From NCBI RefSeq assembly GCF_040538665.1, contig NZ_JBEWXT010000001.1, positions 770,001-825,000 of the forward strand: 55,000 nt of DNA. The letters run 5' to 3'. The position numbers and the translations under genes were made by a program. Below, in pieces: positions 38,546 to 47,734 of this stretch. Source of the DNA: Aureibaculum sp. 2308TA14-22. Its GTDB lineage: Bacteria; Bacteroidota; Bacteroidia; Flavobacteriales; Flavobacteriaceae. The notes beneath the pieces are model-generated. The model was not told the DNA's origin and ran no database searches. It saw nothing but the letters and a program-made list of their open reading frames with translations. Positions within the stretch are counted from its first letter, which is position 1, and each line of letters starts with the position of its first letter.

Positions 38546-39850
38546 TTACTTCACATACTTTGATGCTTTCATAAAACTAAGTACGATAAAACCTGCAATA
38601 AAAAATACACCTAAAATTAATATGAACAACTTAAGAGAGTTAGTATAAGAAGTTACAATACCAGCAATAATCATTCCTACCACTATTGCAACCTTTTCTG
38701 TGACATCGTAAAAGCTAAAATAGGTAGCATGATCATGCGTTTCATCAGGAATCAATTTAGAATATGTAGATCTAGATAATGTTTGTATAGCACCCAATAC
38801 TAAACCTAAAAATCCACCCAGAGCATAAAATTTCAAATACACATTCGGGTCTTCTCTATTTAATAGATAAGCACCAACGCAAGCAAAAGCCCAGATTATT
38901 ATCGTAATTTTTAATGCCTTTATATTGCCAATTTTAGTAGATAGCCTGGAAAAAAAATAGGCACCCACTATTCCAACAAGTTGAATTAACAATATTGTAA
39001 TTATTAAATTACTGGTCTCTAAACCTAAATCTTTAGTGCCAAAAACAGATGCTAACAATATTATTGTTTGAACGCCAACACTATATAAAAAAAATGAAAT
39101 CAATAATATTTTTAATTGTGACTGTGTTTTAATCTCTTTTAGAACTAATAATAACTCTTTATATCCTTTAAAAATGAAATCTTTTTCGGGCTTACGTTTA
39201 TAGGGGTTATTTGGTAAATTATTAAAAGTATACTGTGCAAAACCTATCCACCAAATACCAACTGTCAAGAATGATATTCTTGCCGGTAACGTTGAGTCAG
39301 TAATGCCATATAATTCAGGCATCATAACCATTGATAAATTAAATGCTAATAAAATTACTGAACCTATATAGCCTAACATAAAACCTTTGGCACTCACTTT
39401 ATCTTGTTGTTCAGGAAAAGCAACTTTGGGCAAATAAGCGTTATAAAAAACAATGCTTCCCCAAAAACCTATGCTCGCCAAAATGGTAAAAACAATACCA
39501 ATCCAAATCGTTTCTTTACCTGTAAAGAAAAATAGCATCATCACTGATAAAGATCCTAAAAAACAGAAGAATTTTAAGAATTTTTTTTTATTGCCTGTAT
39601 AATCTGCAATTGCAGACAATATTGGTGATAACAAAGCAACTATTAAAAAGGAAAAACCTAGGGCATACGAATATATAGTTGTATTGTACCATTCTGTACC
39701 TAAAAAATTCACTATACCATTTCCCTCCTTAGTTACCGATTCATAATAAATAGGAAAAACGGCCGTACCAATTACTAAAGAATATACTGAATTAGCCCAA
39801 TCATAAAACGACCAAGCATTGATTAGTTTTTTATCTCCTCTTTTTAACAT
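38546..39850 (-). CDS. MFS transporter, UMF1 (Atg22-like) family
   Basis: A 434-residue integral membrane protein with about 12 hydrophobic segments. 'NAWSFYDWANSVYSLVIGTAVFPIYY' features at the N terminus (key 'YDWANS', residues about 15-20) and 'ALLSPILSAIADYTG' match the UMF1 subgroup. The second-half segment 'GGFLGLVLGAIQTLSRSTYSKLIPDE' area is also typical. The substrate is unknown for bacterial members. A terminator upstream (39876-39907) isolates it from the M48 gene. Confidence 0.85.
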   Translation of the reverse strand: MLKRGDKKLINAWSFYDWANSVYSLVIGTAVFPIYYESVTKEGNGIVNFLGTEWYNTTIYSYALGFSFLIVALLSPILSAIADYTGNKKKFLKFFCFLGSLSVMMLFFFTGKETIWIGIVFTILASIGFWGSIVFYNAYLPKVAFPEQQDKVSAKGFMLGYIGSVILLAFNLSMVMMPELYGITDSTLPARISFLTVGIWWIGFAQYTFNNLPNNPYKRKPEKDFIFKGYKELLLVLKEIKTQSQLKILLISFFLYSVGVQTIILLASVFGTKDLGLETSNLIITILLIQLVGIVGAYFFSRLSTKIGNIKALKITIIIWAFACVGAYLLNREDPNVYLKFYALGGFLGLVLGAIQTLSRSTYSKLIPDETHDHATYFSFYDVTEKVAIVVGMIIAGIVTSYTNSLKLFILILGVFFIAGFIVLSFMKASKYVK

Positions 39851-39875
39851 AGGTTTGGGGTAGGTTGATAAATTA

Positions 39876-39907
39876 AAAAGCCGTATATCAATTGAAATAC
39901 GGCTTAC
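39876..39907 (-). terminator. Intrinsic terminator downstream of the M48 gene
   Basis: On the minus strand a 9-bp stem AAGCCGTAT/ATACGGCTT with a ten-base loop ends in TTTTTAATTT. It lies between the M48 gene and the UMF1 gene. The stretch 39908-40015 shows nothing else. Confidence 0.7.
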
Positions 39908-40015
39908 AATGTACTAATTATTTTAAAAGGAGTAGCGAAAATTTGATTATTCAATATCAGCTATTCCGAACGTTTTACTAGATATCAAAAGAAATACTAA
40001 ATCCACCTATAGTGG

Positions 40016-40837
40016 TTAGTTGGCTAATGCTTTGGCATTAAATTTTTTAGCCATTACTCTTGCTTTCGGTAAATAAGCCTTTAAATCGGCTATTCTTGAC
40101 TGGTTAGATGGGTGTGTACTTAAAATTTGTGGCGGTGCTTGACCAGCTCCATCGCGTTGGCTCATTCTGACCCAAACCTCAGCAGCTTCTTCACCATTAT
40201 AGCCTGCCATAATCATAAATACCAATCCCAGTCTATCGGCTTCACGCTCATGGGTTCTACTAAAAGGTAACATTACGCCAACTGTTGAGCCAATTCCGTA
40301 AGCAGTATTCCAAATTTGACGTTGTTCAGGTGATTTATTAGCCGTTGCTACCGCTACGGCCACACCTCCTAATTGTTGTAACGTACCTGTTGACATACGC
40401 TCTTGGCCATGTTTGGCAAAAGCATGGGCTACCTCGTGACCCATCACAGCAGCAATACCATCTTCATTTTTACAAATAGGTAAAATACCGGTATAAAAAA
40501 CCACCTTGCCACCTGGCATACACCAAGCATTTACAGTTTTATCTTCAATTAAATTGAACTCCCATTTATAACTATCTGCTTCTGCTTGCATACCGTTAAC
40601 CCGCATAAATCGATCTACTGCTTGAGATATTCTAGCACCAATTTCTTTTATTTGCTTTGTTTTAGCTGCATTTGTAGATAATTTATTTTCAGCTAAAAAT
40701 CCTTGATACTGAGCAAAAGCCATCGGCAATACTTGTGCATCACTTACAAAATTTACTCTTTTTCTACCCGTAATTGGCACTGTACTACAGCTTATTAAAA
40801 ATAGGGTTACTACAGTCAGGGTAATTATTTTTTTCAT
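40016..40837 (-). CDS. M48-family metalloprotease lipoprotein (LoiP/YggG-like)
   Basis: A 273-residue zinc protease anchored as a lipoprotein (lipobox 'FLISC', C17). The active site is HEVAH at 134-138, and 'THEREADRLG' supplies the third zinc ligand. 'VPITGRKRVNFVSD' just after the lipobox is a hallmark of the LoiP/BepA group, which degrades misfolded envelope proteins. The domain is complete; there is no TPR extension, so LoiP-like rather than BepA-like. Confidence 0.92.
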   Translation of the reverse strand: MKKIITLTVVTLFLISCSTVPITGRKRVNFVSDAQVLPMAFAQYQGFLAENKLSTNAAKTKQIKEIGARISQAVDRFMRVNGMQAEADSYKWEFNLIEDKTVNAWCMPGGKVVFYTGILPICKNEDGIAAVMGHEVAHAFAKHGQERMSTGTLQQLGGVAVAVATANKSPEQRQIWNTAYGIGSTVGVMLPFSRTHEREADRLGLVFMIMAGYNGEEAAEVWVRMSQRDGAGQAPPQILSTHPSNQSRIADLKAYLPKARVMAKKFNAKALAN

Positions 40838-40932
40838 CTTTAATATGTTATGTTTTTAAATTGTAAAAGTAAATATACAAAAATTGTTTAACTTCGTAAT
40901 TATATATTATTACAGCCAATAATTCAAAATTA

Positions 40933-41781
40933 ATGCCAAAAAAAAACACCTTTGAGGTACCCAGTTCAATTATCGGAACCGGACAGTTCTTACAATTATT
41001 CTCAAGTAAATTAGCTTCAAATTTTGCATTAAAACTTTTTACTGCACCTCCTAAGTTTAAAGTTCCCGAAAGAGAAGAAATGATGCGTAAGAGTGCAAAA
41101 AATATTATGGTTAATATTGCTGCTATAGAAAAAGAAGTGAATATTTATGAATATGGATTTTCCAAAACAAAAATACTATTAGTACACGGTTGGGCTGGGC
41201 GTGGTACACAACTCTATGAAATTGCAGACAAATTATTGGAAAACGGCATGATGGTTATTAGTGTTGACCTGCCATCACACGGATTGTCCTCTGGGAAAAC
41301 GACCAATTTAATTGAATGTATTGCCACTATCGAATTTCTAAATGAAAAATTTGGTCCTTTTGAAGCTGCTATTGGACATTCATTTGGAGGTATGGCATTA
41401 TTGGCATCCTTATCAAAAAAATCTTTTTTAAATAAATTAGTTACAATAGGCATTGAAGGTTCAAACAATAAAATTTTAGATGTTTTTGTGCAAAAATTGA
41501 AGTTAAAACCAAAAGTTGCTGAAACAATGCGTAAGCAAATTAAATCAAAGTTTAAAGTACATCTAGAATCATTAGCTGCACTTACAAGTGCAAAAAAAGT
41601 AAAAATTCCCACCTTGGTAGTTCACGATACCCAAGATAAAGATGTAGATGTAAGTTCGGCTTACAAAATACGACAAAATTTAGCAAATGGTAGGCTCATA
41701 ATTACGAACGGTTTAGGGCATCGAAAAATACTAAGAGACCATAGTACTATAAATAAAATTATAGATTTTTTAAAAAGTTAA
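40933..41781 (+). CDS. Alpha/beta hydrolase
   Basis: A 282-residue cytoplasmic alpha/beta hydrolase. The oxyanion segment 'LLVHGWAGRGTQLY' is at about 82-95; the nucleophile elbow is 'GHSFGG' with S150; an acidic residue in 'VVHDTQDKDV' and the histidine in 'GLGHRKIL' complete the likely triad. The substrate is not evident. The msrB ATG follows two bases after its stop, so they are co-transcribed. Confidence 0.88.
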   Translation: MPKKNTFEVPSSIIGTGQFLQLFSSKLASNFALKLFTAPPKFKVPEREEMMRKSAKNIMVNIAAIEKEVNIYEYGFSKTKILLVHGWAGRGTQLYEIADKLLENGMMVISVDLPSHGLSSGKTTNLIECIATIEFLNEKFGPFEAAIGHSFGGMALLASLSKKSFLNKLVTIGIEGSNNKILDVFVQKLKLKPKVAETMRKQIKSKFKVHLESLAALTSAKKVKIPTLVVHDTQDKDVDVSSAYKIRQNLANGRLIITNGLGHRKILRDHSTINKIIDFLKS

Positions 41782-41783
41782 AA

Positions 41784-42284
41784 ATGAAGAATACACTTAT
41801 ATTATTAATTATTTCATTAACAATGAGTTGTACAAGTACAGCTCAAAAAAATAATACTAAAAGTAAAAAAACAACTGAAAAAAAAGATAAAATCGTGAAA
41901 ACAGAAGCAGAGTGGAAAGCTCAATTGACAGATCAAGAATATTATGTTTTACGTCAAAAAGGTACTGACAGACCAGGTGATGGTGGTTATACAAAACATT
42001 TCGAAAAAGGCACCTATGTTTGTAGAGCTTGTAATGCCCAGTTATTTGAGTCTGGAAGTAAATACGAAAGCCACTGTGGTTGGCCTTCTTTTGATGATGC
42101 CATTCCTGGCACTATAGATTTCACCAAAGATATAAGTCATGGTATGATTAGAACTGAAATAACTTGTACCAAATGTGAAGGCCACTTAGGGCATATTTTT
42201 GATGATGGACCTAAAGAGACAACTGGGAAACGCTATTGTGTTAATACTAGTTCCATTAAGTTTGTCCCAGCTGAGAAAAAATAA
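41784..42284 (+). CDS. msrB: Peptide-methionine (R)-S-oxide reductase, exported lipoprotein form
   Basis: A 166-residue MsrB, which reduces methionine-R-sulfoxide in proteins. The N terminus is a lipoprotein signal with lipobox 'LTMSC' (C16), followed by a lysine-rich linker, so it should repair envelope proteins. Zinc cysteines are C80/C83 ('CRAC') and C128/C131 ('CTKC'); the catalytic cysteine is C152 in 'RYCVNTSSIKF'. C98 in 'SHCGWPSF' could serve as resolving residue. A terminator follows at 42307-42336. Confidence 0.93.
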   Translation: MKNTLILLIISLTMSCTSTAQKNNTKSKKTTEKKDKIVKTEAEWKAQLTDQEYYVLRQKGTDRPGDGGYTKHFEKGTYVCRACNAQLFESGSKYESHCGWPSFDDAIPGTIDFTKDISHGMIRTEITCTKCEGHLGHIFDDGPKETTGKRYCVNTSSIKFVPAEKK

Positions 42285-42306
42285 TTGATAATATTTTATT
42301 AACTTT

Positions 42307-42336
42307 AGAGTCCTTGTAATGAGGACTCTTTTTTTG
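42307..42336 (+). terminator. Intrinsic terminator after msrB
   Basis: An 8-bp perfect stem AGAGTCCT/AGGACTCT with a seven-base loop is followed by a run of T. It also precedes the ATG of the next gene by only a few bases, so that gene needs its own start of transcription or read-through. Confidence 0.8.
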
Positions 42337-42340
42337 CAGC

Positions 42341-42895
42341 ATGAATAAAAATTATATCAAAAGCATACAGAAGCAATTTGCCTATTACAAAAGTTTGGGA
42401 GATAAGACTTTTGAACAACTTAACGACACCGAAATTCATTGGCAGTTTAATAATGATAGTAATAGTATTGCTATTATAACAAAACACATAGTTGGAAATA
42501 TGCTATCGCGTTGGACTAATTTTTATACTGAAGATGGTGAAAAAGATTGGCGGCACAGAGATACCGAATTTGAAGATACCTATACTTCAAAAACCGAAAT
42601 GACAACAGCTTGGGAAAAAGGTTGGGATTGTTTATTTAATATAATCAATCAACTTAAAGCAGAAGATTTAGAACGCATTATTTATATAAGGAACGAAGGC
42701 CATACTGTTTTAGAAGCAATAAATAGGCAATTGTGCCACTATTCATATCATGTTGGGCAATTGGTTTATGCTGGTAAATTGATTAAAAGTGAACAATGGA
42801 AAAGTCTTTCAATTCCTAAAAACGAATCTTCAACTTACAATAAAGAAAAATTTGACAGAGAAAAACATCGTGGTCATTTTACGGATGGCCTATAA
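42341..42895 (+). CDS. DinB-like/DUF1572 family protein
   Basis: A 184-residue four-helix-bundle protein of the DUF1572/DinB_2 type. Metal-ligand-like histidines are in 'TKHIVGNMLSRW' and the pair 'HYSYHVGQLVYAGK' (HxxxH), the usual DinB-fold signature. Family members are stress-associated thiol transferases or unknown. Its ATG lies directly downstream of the msrB terminator. Confidence 0.85.
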   Translation: MNKNYIKSIQKQFAYYKSLGDKTFEQLNDTEIHWQFNNDSNSIAIITKHIVGNMLSRWTNFYTEDGEKDWRHRDTEFEDTYTSKTEMTTAWEKGWDCLFNIINQLKAEDLERIIYIRNEGHTVLEAINRQLCHYSYHVGQLVYAGKLIKSEQWKSLSIPKNESSTYNKEKFDREKHRGHFTDGL

Positions 42896-42930
42896 TGCCT
42901 TTAAATAATCAATCTTAAGATTAAAACTTA

Positions 42931-44481
42931 ATGATATATCCCTCTTCTTTAAAATGCTTTTCGATAAGGTTTCTATTGATTATTTTTTTTATAGCATCTT
43001 GTAAAAAGCAAATATCCGAATCAGTTACTACACAAAATTTTTGCGATTCCATACAAAGAAATGATAGCATCACCCTTTCTAAGGAATTAGCTGATATAGC
43101 TGAAAAAATGCAAGCTAAAACCGGTGTTTACGTTTTAGAAGATGGCGGTGGCTCGTTAATTACTAGAGCTTGGCTTACCGATTATGCTGAAAAAACTATT
43201 GATATTCAGTATTTTATTTTTTCTACGGATAACGTGGGACTTATTGCTTGTGATTATTTGGTTAGAGCAGCAGACCGAGGTGTAAAAGTGCGAATTTTGG
43301 TTGATGATATTATGGTTGACGCGGATTTAGAAGATGTTTTAATGATGGACTCCCACGAAAATATCAGCATTAAAGTCTATAACCCAGGTGTTAATCTAGG
43401 TAAAAGTATTGTCGGCAAACTTAAAAAGTTTGCTACCGACTTTAGAAATGCTAATTTACGAATGCATAATAAAACCTTTATTGTTGATAGTAAAGTAGTT
43501 GTTACAGGCGGGCGTAATATTGCTGATGAATATTTTGATTATGACCACGAGTATAACTTTAGAGACAGGGATGTACTTTTATTGGGTAAAATTGCTCCAA
43601 AAGTAGAGCGATCTTTTGAACAATTTTGGAATAATGATTTAAGTGTTCCCATTCAAAGTTTAACGGATGAGTTACCAGAAAATTTTAATGATTCCAACCG
43701 ATTTGAAAAATTACATCAATATGCGTGTAATCCCGAAAATTTTTGGCCTCAAATTCGTTCACAAATTGAAAATTTACCTACTGCATTTAAAAACATTAAA
43801 GAATCTGGTGGTTTGGTTTGGACCGACCAAGTAGAATTCGTCTCCGATGCACCAGGAAAAAATGACGGATCCGAAGGTTTGGGCGGCGGTGGTTACACTA
43901 CTGACGCTCTAATTAAATTGGTTAAAAACGCCAAAACTTCTTTAGACATTCAAACGCCTTATTTAATTACTACTGAATTAAGTCGTAATCTATTTAGTGA
44001 TGCCATAAAACGCGGAGTAAAAATTAGGATTCTGACCAATAGTCTAGCTTCAACAGATAATTTAGAAGCCTTTAATGGTTATCAACGGGACAGAAAAGCT
44101 TTGTTGGAAACAGGTGTAGAAATCTACGAATTTAAACCCGATGCCGAAGAACGTTTTAAAATAATGACAGGTGAACTGCAGGCAAAATTAGATTTTAAAC
44201 CCATTTTTGGGTTGCATTCAAAATCTATGATTATTGATAATGAAACAACGGTTATAGGCACTTTTAATCTCGACCCTAGAAGTGCCAATCTAAATACTGA
44301 ATGTTTAGCAATTATTCATGACAAAAAAGTAACCGAAGGTGTTTTAAAAGGTATGGAAATAGAATTTAAACCTGAAAATTCTTGGCGGACAACATTGGAT
44401 TTTAATCCCGACAATAAAGTCAAAATAGGTAAACGTATAAAAACTTGGACACGCAAAATTGTACCTAAAGAGATTTTGTAG
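42931..44481 (+). CDS. Phospholipase D-family lipoprotein (cardiolipin synthase-like)
   Basis: A 516-residue protein with two HKD motifs: H179-N-K181 to D186 ('HNKTFIVD'), and H429-S-K431 to D436 ('HSKSMIID'). Each is followed by the expected G-[GT]-x-N segment ('GGRNIADEYFD', 'GTFNLDPRS'). The N terminus has lipobox 'FIASC' (C24), so it is probably membrane-anchored outside the cytoplasm. Cardiolipin synthesis or phospholipid hydrolysis are both possible. Confidence 0.88.
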   Translation: MIYPSSLKCFSIRFLLIIFFIASCKKQISESVTTQNFCDSIQRNDSITLSKELADIAEKMQAKTGVYVLEDGGGSLITRAWLTDYAEKTIDIQYFIFSTDNVGLIACDYLVRAADRGVKVRILVDDIMVDADLEDVLMMDSHENISIKVYNPGVNLGKSIVGKLKKFATDFRNANLRMHNKTFIVDSKVVVTGGRNIADEYFDYDHEYNFRDRDVLLLGKIAPKVERSFEQFWNNDLSVPIQSLTDELPENFNDSNRFEKLHQYACNPENFWPQIRSQIENLPTAFKNIKESGGLVWTDQVEFVSDAPGKNDGSEGLGGGGYTTDALIKLVKNAKTSLDIQTPYLITTELSRNLFSDAIKRGVKIRILTNSLASTDNLEAFNGYQRDRKALLETGVEIYEFKPDAEERFKIMTGELQAKLDFKPIFGLHSKSMIIDNETTVIGTFNLDPRSANLNTECLAIIHDKKVTEGVLKGMEIEFKPENSWRTTLDFNPDNKVKIGKRIKTWTRKIVPKEIL

Positions 44482-44529
44482 AAGTTTTGTTAAATATCAA
44501 AACAGCAAGATTTAGGCAATAAAAAATGA

Positions 44530-45795
44530 TTAATAATCGGCTTTAACTTTGAGTATTTCGTTGATATTTGTTGTGTATTTTGGAGATAAATGTTCTTGAC
44601 GCATTTTCCACGTTCGTTTCAGGTCTTGATTGGCCAATTTCAATTTATAGTCGCCATATTTATTGTTTAGTTCATCCAATGCGGACATCAACGGTCGGTG
44701 CTTAGGATTCTCATGGTTAAATAAATCCAATTGATGATTATCGGTAGGTACCAATCCTGTAACAATAACACCTGCACGTTTATATTTTACACCTTTTTTA
44801 AAGATTCTAGCAACCGCTTTAACGGCAGCATTACTTATAACCAGTGATGAATTTGTAGGATAAGGAAATGCCACTGTAGTATTTGCCCTATGGCGTGGTG
44901 TATCTTTTTTATGTCTATCGCTGCTTAACAGTACAATTATCATATGACAGCTTGAATTTTGTTTTCGCAACTTTTCGGCACAACTACTGGCAAAAGTCGA
45001 TACGCGTTCTTGTATATTTATTAAATCAGAAAAAGTATATTCAAAGCTTCTGGTGGTAGCAATTGCTTTTTTAGCTTTATAATTATCTAATTGCAACGTG
45101 GCAATACCTTCCAAATCTTTTTTTAATTTCCATTCAGTTATCGAGAAATTTTTCAGTACCCACTCATCTGACAATTGTGAAAAATCGTAAGCTGTTCTAA
45201 CATTTTTAGCTTTTAAACGCTTTTGCAAGCCATAACCAATGCCCCAGACTGAGGCTATTTTAGTCCATTTTAAGGCTTTTATACGTTTTTCATCAGAATC
45301 GATTACAAATATGCCATTGGTTTGTTCGGGGAATTTACGAGCAATTTTATTAGCCACTTTAGACAAGGCTTTTGTCGGGGCAATGCCAACACAAGTAGGA
45401 AGTCCAGTCCATTTTAAAATGCGTTGTCTGATATCGTTTCCGTAACTATTAAAATTGTAATTTTCAAATCCTTTAAATTGTAAAAAAGCTTCATCAATAC
45501 TATATACGTCAACATCGGGTGTAAATTGTTGTAAAATGGACATTACCCTGCTGCTCATATCACCATACAGCGGGTAATTTGAAGAAAACACATGGATGTT
45601 ATTTTCTTTAAAGAACAGTTTGTACTTAAAAGCAGGAGCTCCCATTGGCAACTCTAAAGCTTTTGCTTCATCGCTTCGAGCGATTACACAACCATCATTA
45701 TTTGATAAAATAGCAATTGGCTTATGACGTAAATCAGGGTTAAAAGCCCTTTCGCACGAAGCATAAAAATTATTACAATCTACAAGTGCAAACAT
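44530..45795 (-). CDS. umuC: Y-family DNA polymerase, UmuC-like
   Basis: A 421-residue translesion polymerase subunit. Catalytic-palm motifs are 'FALVDCNNFYASCERAF' at the N terminus (key 'DCNNFYASCE') and 'YSIDEAFLQF' near residue 100; 'IGYGLQKRL' is the helix-hairpin-helix. The C-terminal little-finger and UmuC-specific tail are present. UmuC normally needs UmuD', and umuD usually lies directly upstream; here the upstream gene is a divergent TonB receptor, so a partner must be elsewhere. Start and length are normal. Confidence 0.92.
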   Translation of the reverse strand: MFALVDCNNFYASCERAFNPDLRHKPIAILSNNDGCVIARSDEAKALELPMGAPAFKYKLFFKENNIHVFSSNYPLYGDMSSRVMSILQQFTPDVDVYSIDEAFLQFKGFENYNFNSYGNDIRQRILKWTGLPTCVGIAPTKALSKVANKIARKFPEQTNGIFVIDSDEKRIKALKWTKIASVWGIGYGLQKRLKAKNVRTAYDFSQLSDEWVLKNFSITEWKLKKDLEGIATLQLDNYKAKKAIATTRSFEYTFSDLINIQERVSTFASSCAEKLRKQNSSCHMIIVLLSSDRHKKDTPRHRANTTVAFPYPTNSSLVISNAAVKAVARIFKKGVKYKRAGVIVTGLVPTDNHQLDLFNHENPKHRPLMSALDELNNKYGDYKLKLANQDLKRTWKMRQEHLSPKYTTNINEILKVKADY

Positions 45796-45851
45796 TTTGT
45801 AAAGGTAAATAAAACTATTTTTATACTATTGATTTGATTAGTTTATGCTTA

Positions 45852-45859
45852 ACAAATTT
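45852..45859 (-). promoter_or_regulatory. Candidate -7 promoter element for umuC
   Basis: Minus-strand TAAATTTG matches TAnnTTTG, about 56 bases upstream of the umuC ATG. I found no LexA-like palindrome that I could identify with confidence. Confidence 0.4.
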
Positions 45860-45862
45860 ACC

Positions 45863-45870
45863 TATATTTG
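45863..45870 (+). promoter_or_regulatory. Candidate -7 promoter element for the second TonB receptor gene
   Basis: TATATTTG matches TAnnTTTG and lies 21 bases upstream of the ATG at 45892. It is only three bases from the divergent umuC element, so the two promoters would overlap. Confidence 0.45.
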
Positions 45871-45891
45871 CCGCAATTATAAAACTTGGTA

Positions 45892-47694
45892 ATGCTAAAA
45901 AAAATAAATCTTCTATTAGTGTTTTTTTGCTTTATAAGCAACTTAGTTGAAGCCCAAAACGATACCGTAAAATTAAAAGAAGTAGTCATTTCTACAAACA
46001 GAATATCAATACCTTATTTTAAAACTTCAAGAACTATAAACTTAATAACTGCTAAAGAAATTAAAAACTCTACAGCCACTAATGTTGTTGATGTTTTGCA
46101 ACAGGTTGCAGGAATAGATGTACGGCAAAGGGGTGTTGACGGCACACAATCCGATCTTTATATTAGAGGGGGTAGTTTTGATCAAACCCTTATTTTAATT
46201 GATGGTATTAAAATGGATGACGCACAAACGGGTCATCATACTATGAATGCTATGGTTTCTTTAGATAATATTGAACGCATTGAAATCATTAAAGGCCCAG
46301 CTGCTAGAGTGTTTGGTCAAAATGCCTTTGCTGGAGCTATAAATATTGTTACTAAAAAAATTAGTTCTGATGGGTTAAATGCATCAGTAGGCTATGGTTC
46401 ATATTCAAATTTAAAAATAGCAGCAGGGTATAGAAGGGCATTCGCTAATGGTGATTTGCAAATCCATGCTCAAAAGCAAAAATCAGATGGGTATAGAGCT
46501 AATTCTGATTTTGACAATACTTCGGTATTTTTAAAATCGAAAATAAAAAGTTATAACTTTTTGGTTTCGTTGAGTGAACGGAAATTTGGTGCGGAAAATT
46601 TTTACACCTCGAATCCAGATTGGAATGAATATGAAGAAACACAGACAAGTTTATTTGCAATATCGTCTGAATACAATACTAAAAATCTAGTTATAAAGCC
46701 AAGAATTTATTGGAGAAGAAATCAAGATATGTTTTTGTTAAAACGGTTTGACCCAAGTTTTTTTAGAAACTTTCATATCTCAAATAAAATTGCTGCCGAA
46801 ACCAATTTTGAACTGACCTCTGGTCTGGGTAAAACAGGATTTGGAATAGACCTAAACAAAGTGTATTTATCGAGTAATAATTTGGGCAACCGCGATAGAT
46901 TAATGTTAACTTCTTTTTTAGAACATCGTTTTGAAATCGGTAATCAATTGGATATAACACCAGGACTGGCATTTACCTATTTTTCTGATTTTGACACACA
47001 GATTTTCCCTGGTTTAGATGTGGGTTTTTCGGTTTCCGACCAAATTAAAATTTACGGGAATATAGGCTACACATATCGTATTCCTACATATACGGATTTA
47101 TATTATTCCGATCCGGCAAATGAAGGTAATCCTGATTTAAAACCAGAATCTGCTCTTTCTGAAGAGATCGGCTTTAAATATACTACACCTAAAATCCAAT
47201 TCAATTTGGCTTTTTTTAACAGAGATTCAGATAATTTAATTGACTATACCAAAGAAAACGAAGCTGATAAATGGAAAGCTCAAAATTTTAGCAAGGTCAA
47301 CACCAAAGGTTTTGAAACATCGTTCCGTTATAATTTTAATGCGGCTGGTTTTAATCAATATATAAAATTGGGCTATAATTTTATTGATGACGATATTAAA
47401 GATGTTGATGCAACCTTTACTAGATATGGACTAAATAGTTTAAAACACCAAGTTACATCGAGCTTTCATACGCAATTTTTATCTTTTTTAGATCAAAGTG
47501 TCAGTTTTAGGTTTGTGGAAAGAACAAATGGACAAACCTTCAATTTGGTAGATGTTAAGTTAAGAGTCAAGTTCAACAAAATGGAAATTTCTGCAAATGC
47601 AAATAATATCTTTAATACGGAATATAGAGAGCAAGGTTTGATACCAATGCCAAAGGGAAATTTTATGTTTGGGCTATCCTATAATTTTCTATAG
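45892..47694 (+). CDS. TonB-dependent receptor, BtuB-size
   Basis: A 600-residue outer-membrane receptor. Start at the ATG at 45892 (a TTG two codons upstream adds nothing useful). The signal peptide ends 'NLVEAQ' (about residue 22), followed by a TonB-box-like 'LKEVVIST'. The plug has 'VVDVLQQVAGIDVRQRG', 'YIRGGSFDQTLILIDG' features (key 'IRGG') and 'IEIIKGPAARVFGQNAFAGAINI'-type closing residues. There is no N-terminal regulatory domain. Size and plug fit vitamin B12 or siderophore receptors, but the ligand is not determined. Confidence 0.9.
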   Translation: MLKKINLLLVFFCFISNLVEAQNDTVKLKEVVISTNRISIPYFKTSRTINLITAKEIKNSTATNVVDVLQQVAGIDVRQRGVDGTQSDLYIRGGSFDQTLILIDGIKMDDAQTGHHTMNAMVSLDNIERIEIIKGPAARVFGQNAFAGAINIVTKKISSDGLNASVGYGSYSNLKIAAGYRRAFANGDLQIHAQKQKSDGYRANSDFDNTSVFLKSKIKSYNFLVSLSERKFGAENFYTSNPDWNEYEETQTSLFAISSEYNTKNLVIKPRIYWRRNQDMFLLKRFDPSFFRNFHISNKIAAETNFELTSGLGKTGFGIDLNKVYLSSNNLGNRDRLMLTSFLEHRFEIGNQLDITPGLAFTYFSDFDTQIFPGLDVGFSVSDQIKIYGNIGYTYRIPTYTDLYYSDPANEGNPDLKPESALSEEIGFKYTTPKIQFNLAFFNRDSDNLIDYTKENEADKWKAQNFSKVNTKGFETSFRYNFNAAGFNQYIKLGYNFIDDDIKDVDATFTRYGLNSLKHQVTSSFHTQFLSFLDQSVSFRFVERTNGQTFNLVDVKLRVKFNKMEISANANNIFNTEYREQGLIPMPKGNFMFGLSYNFL

Positions 47695-47734
47695 TAGTAC
47701 TTTTCGTATATTTACCTAGTCCAAAACCCTAGTC

